A DNA stretch of 64,000 bases, taken from assembly GCF_004331485.1 (NCBI RefSeq), contig NZ_SJKD01000004.1:620001-684000 (forward strand), read 5' to 3'. The notes under the pieces were generated by a model. The model saw only the letters and a list, made by a program, of their open reading frames with translations, made no database searches and had not been told where the DNA came from. The translations under genes and the position numbers were made by a program. Positions 14,625 through 23,900 of this stretch are shown here, one piece after another. The DNA is from Kribbella capetownensis (GTDB lineage: Bacteria > Actinomycetota > Actinomycetes > Propionibacteriales > Kribbellaceae). Position 1 is the first letter of the stretch. Every line of letters starts with the position of its first letter.

Positions 14625-17600
14625 CTAGCTGTGCCAGGTCGCGGATTCCTCCGGGCGATAGACGCAGAACCGTCCGGTCGAGACGGCCAACTCGAGGTGG
14701 CGGGCCAGCCCGGGGTGGATCTCGCGGATCGCCTTGATCGCGGTCGCGACGCGCATCGCGACGGCCTTGCGGGCCCGTTCGGCCGGGTCCCCGGTCGTCC
14801 GTGCCCGGCCACCGAGGCCGTAGGCCGCGGCCAGTTCGCGGACCAGGAAGTCCCGCTCCTCGACGAGGGTGCCGACCCGCTGAGACGTGCCGTCCTGTTC
14901 TGCCTCGGCGATATCGGTCTCGAGTTCGGCCACTCGCCGCTTGTACGCGTCCCTGGCCGTACCGTCGAGCACCGGGCCGGTGTCTCCGCCGGCCGCCGCC
15001 CGGGGCGGACCGCCGGCCGCGGCGACCAGGTCGAGGACATGCACGGGCGTGCCGGGTTGGCCGAGCAGCACCGACAGGTCGTGCATTCCCTTGGAATCCG
15101 GGACAGTCGCCTCGCCGTCCCGCCAGCGCAGGTGCCAGGTTCGCCCGTCCTTGCGGAACACGCCCTCGATGGTCGCGGTCCGTCGTACCACTGCGCTGAT
15201 CGCGGCCAGATCCTGCTCCGCCCGGGTCAGCCATGGGACAGCGTTGGCGCCTTGGTACGCCGAGACCGCCTTGGACAGCAGGCGTCGCGCGTCGCCGATC
15301 CTGCCGCGGTACGCCGCCAGCCGGCCGAGGAGGTGTGCGGTCACGCCCATCACACCTCCGCCGATCCCGTCGATGACCCACAGGTCTTCGTACGGCGCGA
15401 GCCGCCGAGCCACCTCATCGGCGACGTCGCCACGGTCGAGTGCGATGGCCGCATCGCCGGTGTGCCACAGTCCTTCGAGCCATTCGCAGTCGTCGGGGAT
15501 CGCCTCCAGGCCGCGGCTCATCAGCCGGTCGAAGTATCGTCCGGCCTTCGAGAGTTCTCCGGCCGCGGCGAGGTAGCTGGCACACATGCCCAGGGCAACG
15601 GACGTCTCGGTCACAGTCTGGACGGCCGCGTCGATGTCGTCGACGAAGTTCGCGGGGAGTACGCCGGCCGTCCGATGGGTCCACATGCGCAGGGTGAAGA
15701 CCATGAGTGCGGCGTTGGCGCTGCCGGCCCGACGTCCGATCGCCTCGGCCTCGTCGGCGTACCGGGCCGCCGTTTCGACGTCGCCGGACATGAGGGCTCG
15801 CGACCCACGCCACAGCGGGACGTACCAGGAGTAGAGCGGCAGCATCAGGCGGTTCGCCGTGCGTGCGAAGGCGTCGATCTCCGCATCGACCTCAGGCCAG
15901 TCGCCTCGCTCCATCAGCGCCACCAGGCGGAGTCGCCGGGCCAGCAACTGACACGGCGAATCGTGCCCGCGTTCGGCGACCGCGAGCATCCGGCCGGCCG
16001 CGGCGAACCTCTCGTCGACCTGGGCCGGGCCGGCGATGGCGTCGCAGTACGCCGCCAGCGCACCCGACTCGACGCAGGGATGGCCCACTCGCTCCGCCAT
16101 CGCCACGGCGGAGCGGGCCAGGTCGAGCCGCTCACTCTCCCGGTCGGTCCCCGCATAGGCGAGCGAGAGCCGGCCCATCGCCGCAGCCCGCATGCCGCCG
16201 TCCCGCTCCGGCAGCGACGCCAGCGCTTCCTCGAGTAGTTCTGTCTGCAGTTCGTCGTACTGCGGCACCTCGAACCCGCTCAGGCCGGCGCCCAGGCCGA
16301 GGGCGGCCATCGCCAGGTGACTGGCCCGGCCGTTACGCCGCGCCAGTTCCGCGGTCTGTGCGAACGTCTTCCGGGCGCCTTCGAGATCACCGGCGTACAT
16401 CTGTGCCTCGCCGAGTTCGAGCATCACCTTCGTTCGCTCGATGTCCTTGCCCCGCAAGGCGATCCGGTACGCATCGACCGCCTGCTCGTAGCCCATCCGC
16501 TCTCCGGACGAGCGGGCCGCTCGCAGCGCCCACGCGGCTGCATGCTCGGCCGCGTCTGGACCGAAGGCGGCCGACCAGTGCCTAGCCAGCTCACCAGCGG
16601 AATCGTCGCCTCCGGCTGTCTCTTCGAGCTGCTCGGCCAGCGCCCGGTGTAAGGCGGCCCGCCGCGCAGTACCGAGCGACGTCTCCAACACCTCCTGGAC
16701 CAGCGCGTGGGCGAACCAGATCCGATTGTCGACAGGCGGGCCGGCCAGCAACCGGGCGGCGGCCGCCTCCTCGAGCTGAAGCAGAACCGCATCGGTCGGT
16801 TCACCGGCGACAGCCTGCACGAGTGAAACGTCGGCACCGTTCCCGGCCACCGCCGCAACCTCCAGGATCCGCTGGCAGTCCTGGCTGACGCGGGCGATCC
16901 GCCGGGCCAGTACCTCCCGCACGCCATCGGGTACGCCGGTCGTCGCCGAACGAGCCGCGATCAGTCGGGAGACCTCCCGCACGAAGAACGGGTTCCCGCC
17001 GGTGCGACTGTGCACCATGGTCGCCAACTCGTCGGCGGGGGTGTCGCCGAGAACCCGCGCCACCAACTCCGCCACCTCGTCGATCCCGAGGCCGTCGAGC
17101 CGGATCCGCTGTACCGCGGTCGGGAGATCCTGGACAACCGCCCGCACATCCTCACCCGTCTTGGGCGGCTCGTCACGCCAGGTGGCGACGAGCAGCACCT
17201 GAAGGCCCGGGAGCGCGTCGACGACTTGACGCAGGAGCAGCAACGAAGCGCTGTCGGCCCACTGCAGATCTTCGAGGATGAGAACGACCGGGCCGTCGCC
17301 GGACACCTTCTGCAACGTATCGATCACCGAGACGAACAGTCTGGCCCGGACACCGGCGTCGCCGCGCAGCACTCCCAGTCCGTCCGCGCCCTGACCGGCA
17401 GGCCCGTCGCCTGCGAGCCGATGCTCTGGCGCCAGTTCACGAAGAATGGTTCGCCACGGCCAGAACGGCGGCATGCCGGCGGCCGAACACCAGCCCCAGG
17501 CAACGGTGACACCTGATGCGAGAGCACGATCCGCCAGCGTCTCAGCCAGCGTCGTCTTACCCATCCCCGGCTCACCGAGGACGATCGCGGACCGGCCGCG

Positions 17601-17678
17601 GCCGTCGATGGCCGCAGCCAGCAGGGCGTCGAGCTCAGCCAGTGGCCGGGCCCGGCCCACCATCATCCGTCGCTCCAT
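14625..17678 (-). CDS. Large AAA/STAND-type ATPase regulator with unusual C-terminal domain
   Basis: 1017 residues. Walker A GEPGMGKTT near residue 35, Walker B VVLILEDLQWAD near 130, then TPR-like helices over about 350-800. The N-terminal plan is that of LuxR/MalT-type ATPases, but no LuxR HTH follows. Instead residues about 800-1017 hold a strand-rich segment (GVFRKDGRTWHLRWRDGEAT), a charged coiled coil (YKRRVAELETDIAEAEQDG) and a helical end (RKAVAMRVATAIKAIREIHP), perhaps a winged-helix-like output. GGGAGG precedes the ATG. Target unknown. Confidence 0.8.
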   Translation of the reverse strand: MERRMMVGRARPLAELDALLAAAIDGRGRSAIVLGEPGMGKTTLAETLADRALASGVTVAWGWCSAAGMPPFWPWRTILRELAPEHRLAGDGPAGQGADGLGVLRGDAGVRARLFVSVIDTLQKVSGDGPVVLILEDLQWADSASLLLLRQVVDALPGLQVLLVATWRDEPPKTGEDVRAVVQDLPTAVQRIRLDGLGIDEVAELVARVLGDTPADELATMVHSRTGGNPFFVREVSRLIAARSATTGVPDGVREVLARRIARVSQDCQRILEVAAVAGNGADVSLVQAVAGEPTDAVLLQLEEAAAARLLAGPPVDNRIWFAHALVQEVLETSLGTARRAALHRALAEQLEETAGGDDSAGELARHWSAAFGPDAAEHAAAWALRAARSSGERMGYEQAVDAYRIALRGKDIERTKVMLELGEAQMYAGDLEGARKTFAQTAELARRNGRASHLAMAALGLGAGLSGFEVPQYDELQTELLEEALASLPERDGGMRAAAMGRLSLAYAGTDRESERLDLARSAVAMAERVGHPCVESGALAAYCDAIAGPAQVDERFAAAGRMLAVAERGHDSPCQLLARRLRLVALMERGDWPEVDAEIDAFARTANRLMLPLYSWYVPLWRGSRALMSGDVETAARYADEAEAIGRRAGSANAALMVFTLRMWTHRTAGVLPANFVDDIDAAVQTVTETSVALGMCASYLAAAGELSKAGRYFDRLMSRGLEAIPDDCEWLEGLWHTGDAAIALDRGDVADEVARRLAPYEDLWVIDGIGGGVMGVTAHLLGRLAAYRGRIGDARRLLSKAVSAYQGANAVPWLTRAEQDLAAISAVVRRTATIEGVFRKDGRTWHLRWRDGEATVPDSKGMHDLSVLLGQPGTPVHVLDLVAAAGGPPRAAAGGDTGPVLDGTARDAYKRRVAELETDIAEAEQDGTSQRVGTLVEERDFLVRELAAAYGLGGRARTTGDPAERARKAVAMRVATAIKAIREIHPGLARHLELAVSTGRFCVYRPEESATWHS

Positions 17679-17917
17679 CCGACGCCTCCCCGCCTCACAT
17701 GCTAGGCAGCACGGCTCCCGGGGTCAGCACTTCGCGCGAACCGTCCGCGCCCGGTAATCGCCCCAAGCGCTCCAGCTTCGGCTCGAGGGCGTGCTCCATC
17801 GGCAACCTCACCCGCAGGCTCTGGCGCTTCGCCGACACCACGACGGACGACCTCGAAGGCCGCCTCGTTCCGACGCGCATGGCGACGACGCGACGACCTG
17901 ACCGGTTCGGTGGCCGC

Positions 17918-18424
17918 CTAGTGTGAGTCGATGCGGCGAAGGATGTCGTCGACGACGAGTTGGAGCGGGGCGGTGGCGTCGATTGCCCATCCCTGAGCAA
18001 TGCCTTCCTTGGTGTGGTGCAGGTGCATGATGATTTCTCGTTCCTCTTGCCTTCCGCCCCAGTCGGTGGGGTCGACGAGTACGCGCTCATCAATCCGGCG
18101 CATCACCGTGTCGAGGTCGTCGACTTCAAGGACGAAAACACCGTCAAGAAGGTCGATGAACTCCGAAGAATTCCTGCAGCCGCCGCAGAAGAACGTCACC
18201 GCCTCGTCCTGGCCGGCAATCACGGCCTTGACCTTCGCAACATCCCAGACGGGCGGCAGGTGGCTGTCGGATGCGCGGTCACTGGTGGCTTCACCGGGCT
18301 CCGGCGCTGCGCGGAGTTCCCTGTCGCCATGAACAGCCTGATAGCCCCGTCGCTGCAGTTCGTCGCACACCGTGGTTTTGCCGGTGCCGGAACCGCCGTC
18401 GATCAGGTAATTTCTCACGCCCAT
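17918..18424 (-). CDS. P-loop nucleotide kinase-like protein
   Basis: 168 residues. NYLIDGGSGTGKTTVCDELQ is the Walker A loop; GYQAVHGDREL fits the substrate loop of small nucleoside/shikimate-type kinases; LDGVFVLEVDDLDTVMRRI is the second strand region. Substrate unknown; phosphorylation of a small molecule or antibiotic is possible. An upstream in-frame ATG would add 28 residues without homology to the fold. Confidence 0.75.
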   Translation of the reverse strand: MGVRNYLIDGGSGTGKTTVCDELQRRGYQAVHGDRELRAAPEPGEATSDRASDSHLPPVWDVAKVKAVIAGQDEAVTFFCGGCRNSSEFIDLLDGVFVLEVDDLDTVMRRIDERVLVDPTDWGGRQEEREIIMHLHHTKEGIAQGWAIDATAPLQLVVDDILRRIDSH

Positions 18425-18504
18425 GGCCTGTCCATCTCGGCACAGGACCCTAGCGATGCGGCTGACCGATTGCACGCCAATAACGGCGTACCCGCTGAGA
18501 TCGG

Positions 18505-18702
18505 TCAACGGCGCACGCGGTAGCGCAGGTGAAGCACCCTGTTGCCCTGAATCACCACGTCAGGATCCTCCAACAGATGCTGCACGTCGACCGACCCGAA
18601 GTAGCGCTTGCCGAACCCGAACACCACGGGTACGACGTCCATGCGCACCTCGTCGACCAGACCCGCGGCAAGCACCTGGCCACCGACCACCGTCCACCGT
18701 CC
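18505..18702 (-). pseudogene. C-terminal remnant of a dihydrofolate reductase-like (RibD-C) protein
   Basis: About 65 codons remain, ending LLEDPDVVIQGNRVLHLRYR. VLAAGLVDEVRMDVVPVVFG is the conserved late strand of RibD-C reductases, normally near residue 130 of about 190. The first two thirds, including the NADPH site, are missing and no start fits. A full-length paralogue lies at 61700-62281. Confidence 0.75.
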
Positions 18703-18922
18703 ACCGAGCTGTACATGACCACCTTGCCCACGGGGCTCTCCTCTGCTTTGGGGTGCCCTCAAGTTGACGTGTCGTGAGCTGTCGCTCTTGTAAGGAATCA
18801 ATCGGTCGGCAGCGGCCAACCGCCCACAGCATCGCAGACGCCGCCAGCGTCACCCCAGGTCGCGGACCTGTCATCGATTAGGGTCCGAGTGCTGGCATTC
18901 GTGGCGCAGGGCGGAGGGTGCG

Positions 18923-19912
18923 ATGTATATCGGTGTCGAGGAGGTGGCCGGCTTCCTCGGGGACGATCCAGCCCTGGCGATGTGGCTGGGGGAGTTGCAG
19001 CGGGCGGGTGGGCCTCGCGACGAGGTCGACGTACCCGTTGCTGACACCGGACTGACCCATCTGCTTCGACTCGGCGTACCGGCGCAGGACGCGGCCGAGA
19101 TCGTCGCTGGGTTGTCCGAGCTGCAACGCAATCCCGCTCTGTCCTGGCTGGTACGACGTTGTGCTCAGCGGACCGTCGCGGATATGGGCGGGTTTCGGCC
19201 GGGTGGATCGTGGCCGGCTTTGCCGGACGCCTGGGGTCGCTACTTCTACGTGTACGTCTTTCTCGCTGTTCTTCCGCATGTCCGCGCGTACCACCAACAA
19301 CGTGGCATCCCTGACGACATCTCCTGGGCGACGCTCGCGGCGCTCGGCAGCGCCGTCGAGTCTCATCGGCAACGGCTCGGCACCGGCGGGATGGACGCGC
19401 CGTTCTGGATCGACCTGCACTTCCGCGGAGGGATCTATCTGCTGGGCCGATTGGGATTCAACCGCGGCGATCTGGGATTCCTTGCGCCGGCGGTGCAGGC
19501 CGCCGGACTTCCGGCCCACGAATCCGATCCGGCGCTGGGTGTGCACGCCGCTCCGACCGGACCCTTGGACCCGGTCGCCTGCGACGCGTCCTTCGCCCTC
19601 GCGACCGAGTTCTTTGCCCGGCATTTCCCCGAGGAGACGTACCGGCTCGCGCGGTGCGGATCGTGGATCCTCGACGAACAGCTCACCGAATACCTGCCGG
19701 CCGACTCCAACATCATCCGCTTCCAACGTCGCTTCCACCTGACACCCGAGACGCACGACGGCGACGCCGACATCCTGTCCCGGATCTTCCAGGCATCACC
19801 CGATACCGACCTTGCGACCCTTCCCCGCAGGACGACTCTCCAGCGAGCCGTGATCGATCACCTCCGGGCTGGTCGGCACTGGAACATCGGCTTCGGCTGG
19901 CTCGAGCTCTGA
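18923..19912 (+). CDS. Acyltransferase/GNAT-like C-terminal-domain protein
   Basis: 329 residues. No catalytic GNAT signature in the N-terminal helical half; the C-terminal half (about 165-320: DLHFRGGIYLLGRLGFNRG, WILDEQLTEYLPADSNIIRFQRRF) matches the actinobacterial family annotated as acyltransferase-domain proteins with a GNAT-like C-terminal part. Role unknown. GGAGG lies six bases before the ATG. Stand-alone gene with a 180-base upstream region. Confidence 0.7.
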   Translation: MYIGVEEVAGFLGDDPALAMWLGELQRAGGPRDEVDVPVADTGLTHLLRLGVPAQDAAEIVAGLSELQRNPALSWLVRRCAQRTVADMGGFRPGGSWPALPDAWGRYFYVYVFLAVLPHVRAYHQQRGIPDDISWATLAALGSAVESHRQRLGTGGMDAPFWIDLHFRGGIYLLGRLGFNRGDLGFLAPAVQAAGLPAHESDPALGVHAAPTGPLDPVACDASFALATEFFARHFPEETYRLARCGSWILDEQLTEYLPADSNIIRFQRRFHLTPETHDGDADILSRIFQASPDTDLATLPRRTTLQRAVIDHLRAGRHWNIGFGWLEL

Positions 19913-19938
19913 CTCCGGGCGCACCACCTGTAGCCGGG

Positions 19939-20931
19939 TCAGTAGCGGCGCGGGCTGCGAGGGGAGGACATGGAGGAGGTGGGCTCCTCGTCACCGATCC
20001 AGTCGCCGTCTTCGAGGCGGCGAAGGCTGTTGTCTAGGTCGAGCGACAGCCAGCCGGCGAGCTGCGGGTGGGCCGGGTGTTGCCACAGGCCGTACGGTCC
20101 GCGCAGCGTCTCCAGGTAGTCGACGAGGTCATGGACCCGGCGGTCCTGTGCGGAGACGCCGCAACGGGAGGCGAGGTCGAGCAGGAAGGCGAGGTCGTGG
20201 GTGGCGTAGAACGTCACCTGTCCCATCGCTCGTTCAAGCCCGACCAGTCGGGACACCTCCCAACCGAGAGTCGACGCGTCCCGGGTCTCGCGGGCGAGGA
20301 GGTGGTCGACGCCGATCCGGGCGACGTCGGATCGCCGTCGCTCGGGGTGCAGCGCCAGGCAGGCAACGGCGCCGGTCGTCGCCGATCGGCAACCGAGCCC
20401 GCGGGCCAGTCGGCGGTACTCCTTCTCGGGTGGCGTCGGGCGCCCTTCCTCCCCAAGGTCGGCCTTCGGTCCGGCCGGCCAGGATCCGTCCTGGAGGCGG
20501 ACGCCGAGGAGCCACTCGTAGGCACGCTCAGCGCGGGGATCGGTAGCGAAGCCGGCGGCGGCGATCCCGCGCAGCGGTACGACGGTGTGCATTGTGATGA
20601 AGCGAGCACCCTCGATCGGGCCAGGGCTGCCGGTAGGCGGAATCGACCAGGAGCCATCCGGCTGTTGGCCGCCGAAGATCTTCTCGACCGCGGCCGCCAT
20701 CGCGGGCCCGCGGCACCCGAGGTGGGCCAGCTGACACAGCAGATAGCCCGCGGCGTACGGCTGGGCCGTCTCCAGGCGGTCGACGAGTACGCCGATCTCC
20801 GCGCTCCGATCGATCTCGGTACGCCACGCGATGACCTCGGCGTCGTCGTCGGTGGCGCCCTCCAGTTCGCGGGCTCCTCGCCAACGCAGCGAGGGGGACG
20901 GGTCTCCGAGCAGCAAGGTGCCGAGGTTCAT
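19939..20931 (-). CDS. Prenyltransferase/squalene-cyclase-like alpha-toroid protein
   Basis: 330 residues. Two QW-like repeats, GGQQPDGSW and RLQDGSWP, and Gly/Trp-rich helical repeats indicate an alpha/alpha toroid as in squalene cyclases and prenyltransferases. The DxDD cyclase motif is not seen, so it is probably not a terpene cyclase. The start overlaps the stop of the four-ABC UvrA-like gene by four bases (ATGA), so the two are translated together and may form one system (inference). Confidence 0.75.
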   Translation of the reverse strand: MNLGTLLLGDPSPSLRWRGARELEGATDDDAEVIAWRTEIDRSAEIGVLVDRLETAQPYAAGYLLCQLAHLGCRGPAMAAAVEKIFGGQQPDGSWSIPPTGSPGPIEGARFITMHTVVPLRGIAAAGFATDPRAERAYEWLLGVRLQDGSWPAGPKADLGEEGRPTPPEKEYRRLARGLGCRSATTGAVACLALHPERRRSDVARIGVDHLLARETRDASTLGWEVSRLVGLERAMGQVTFYATHDLAFLLDLASRCGVSAQDRRVHDLVDYLETLRGPYGLWQHPAHPQLAGWLSLDLDNSLRRLEDGDWIGDEEPTSSMSSPRSPRRY

Positions 20932-23900
20932 GGCAGCACCCCGGCAACGTGGGGCGCGGTGGCGGTGCCGGCTTCGGCGAGAGCGTCGGGTGGGCCCTCG
21001 AACACGATCCGGCCACCGTCCGGTCCCGCGCCGGGGCCGAGCTCGATGAGCCAGTCGCATGCGGCGAGGAAGCCCGGATCGTGTTCGACGACGAGCACGC
21101 TGTTGCCGGCAGCAATCAGTGTGTCGAGCGTGCGGAGGAGCACGGCGACGTCGGTGGCCTGGAGGCCGACGGTGGGTTCGTCGAGCACGTACAGGGCGGT
21201 CGCCTTCGACGTACGCGCGAACTCCTTGGCGAGCTTGAGCCGCTGCGCTTCGCCGCCCGACAGGCTCCAGCCCGCCTGGCGTACGACGAGGTAGCCGAGC
21301 CCGAGTGCGACCGCAGCCCCGCCCACTCGGCGTACCGCGTCAACGTCGCCCCACTCGTCGACCAACTCGGCGATAGTGAGGGCTTCGATGTCGGCGAGGC
21401 TCCGGCCCCGGTGGAGCAGGGTGGCGGCCTCGCGGCGATACCCGGATCCACCACAGGCATCGCAGGTCTGCGGCACCGACGGCAGGAACGACATGTCCTG
21501 CTGCCACGCCCCTCTGCCCTTGCAGGCGTCGCATTGATAGGTCAGATCCTTGATCGTGATGCCCTGCTCCACGGCCGCCTCGCTCGCGGCGAACTCCTTG
21601 CGCACGGCACCGATCAGCCCGAGGAACATCCCCGGTGAGGTGATCTCGGCCCGGGACTGGTCGGCCACGACCGTTCGCTTGGGCGCGCCGGAGATGGAGT
21701 CGTGCTCGCCGGGCCGGACGCGGACCACGCCGCGGCCCGGAATGTTGGTCTTCGGACGGGTCAGGCCCAGGGCGATGGTGTCGACGACAAGCGACGACTT
21801 CCCCGATCCGGACATCCCGCAGACGCCGACGAGTACTCCGAGCGGGATGCGGACGGCGAGTCCGTCGAGGTTGTTCTCGCGCGCTCCGGTGACCTGCATC
21901 CAACCGCTCGGCGCCCGGCGTGCGTCGCGGTCGGTCGCCGGAACCCGTCCGTCCAGAACCGCCCGCGTCACCGATTGCGGGCTGTCCAGCTCGACCACGC
22001 GACCACCGGATCGCCCGGGACCGGGGCCGATCTCGACCACGTCGTCCGCCGCGCGGATGATGATCGGGTCGTGCTCGACGGCGATGACAGTGTTGCCGGC
22101 GGCCCGCAACTCGGTCAGCGTTCGGGCCAGGGCAGTCACCTCGGACGGATGCAGGCCTCTGGACGGTTCGTCGAGCAGTACCGTCATCCCGACCAGACCG
22201 TCGCCCAGCACCGAGGCCAGCTTGATCCGTTGCGCCTCGCCGGCCGACAGCGTCCACGTCGTCCGGTTCAGCTGGAGATAACCCAGCCCGACGGCGCGAA
22301 GGAAGCCGAGCCGACTCAGCGCGGTCGTCCGCGCCTCGGCCGCGTGTCGATCGTCGGGCACGTCCATCGCGGTCAGTACGGCGTCCAGGTCGGCGAGCGA
22401 GGTCGAGTACAGCTCATCCCGCCCGCGTCCCTGGAGCCGAATCGCCAGGTACGGCGTACGCAGCCGCCGGCCATCGCACTCGCGGCACGGAAACTCGGTC
22501 GACTCCTTGCCACCGACATCGTTCGCGGCCCACGCGTTCAACCCACACCAGAACGCGTCGCCGTAGAGCACGGCGTGCTGGGCCTCGTCACTCAACGCCT
22601 TCCAGGGGGTGTGGTCCATGTCGAACCGGTAGCGCTCGGCCAGCGACCGCATCGGCGGCTCCTCGCCGCGGGTGGTGCCGAACCAGGCCAGACTGCCGCC
22701 GAAGACGCCGGCGTAGAGGGGCACGTCCGGGTCCACGATCAACTTGGTGAAGTCGAACTCCCGCTCGACCCCGAGTCCCAGGCACTGCGGACAGGCCGAC
22801 ACGGGCGACCCGACCAGATGACGCGGCTCGATCGGCACCGCAGTGGTCCCACAGTCGTCGCAGCCCCACGCTGCTTCCGGCTTCGGCGACGTACGGCGTA
22901 CTGTGTCGCGGCCGCAGACAAGGCAAGTGCGGACCCCCGCGCGGGCGATGATCACGGCCAGCAGACGGTCGAGGTCGGTTGACCGGCCAACGGTCACCCG
23001 GTCGGCGTCCCAGGCGTAGGAGCCCGGCCCGTGCGCGTCGAAGTTCAGGCCGGACGCGTCGATGCCCATGGTCGGGCCCAGGCCGGTCAGTGAGTCGACC
23101 GCGGCCTCCGGTCCCTCGCGGACCGACTGGCGCTCATAGACCGACAGGCACTCGAGCAGCCGCCTGGTCGCCTCGGACTCGACGACGTCATGGACCAACG
23201 ACGACTTGCCCGAACCCGATACCCCCGTCACGACGGTGAAGCGGCCCTTGGCGAAGTCGACGTCGACACCCTGCAGGTTGTTGGCGCGGGCGCCGCGAAC
23301 GCGGATGGCATCGCTGGATCGTCGGTCGGTACGCGGCTTGGCGCGAGGCCGCACCCGCGGCTGATTCTCGGCAACGGGCGGCCCGCAGTACTGCAGACGG
23401 CCACCATCGGGACCACCGCCCAGGCCCAGCTCGATGCGCCAGTCGGCGGCGGCGATGACATCGGGCTGGTGCTCGACCACGACCACAGTGGAGCCGTTGT
23501 CCGTCAGCCGGTCGAGCACCGCGAGCAACCGATCGAGGTCGCCGGGGTGCAGACCCGTCGTGGGCTCGTCGAGCAGCACCAGGTCGCCTGACCGCGCCTT
23601 GGCCACCTCGCGAGCCAGCCGCACCCGCTGGGCCTCCCCGCCGGAAAGGCTCGGAGACGGCTGCCCGAGCGTCAGGTAGCCCAACCCGACCTCCTGCAGG
23701 GATCCCAGGATGCGGGTCACCGACGGGTGGCCGTCGAACATCGCGGCTGCCTCGTCAACACTCAGCGCCAGTACGTCGGCGATCGACCGATCCGCCCAGG
23801 TCGCTTCGAGGACCTCGGGTCGGTACCGCTGGCCGTCGCAGGCCTCGCACGGAACCCAGATCGGTGCCAGATAGCTCATGCCGATCGCCACCGATCCCAT

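Noticed and set aside
14537..15040. N-terminal extension of the methyltransferase
   Set aside because: It is antisense-frame noise over the end of the ATPase gene; the ATG at 14536 has GGGAGA and fits the domain start.
17700..17926. Rightward open frame with GC-rich third positions ending at 17926
   Set aside because: No start, no recognisable family, and it sits between two leftward genes; it may be an old remnant but cannot be supported.
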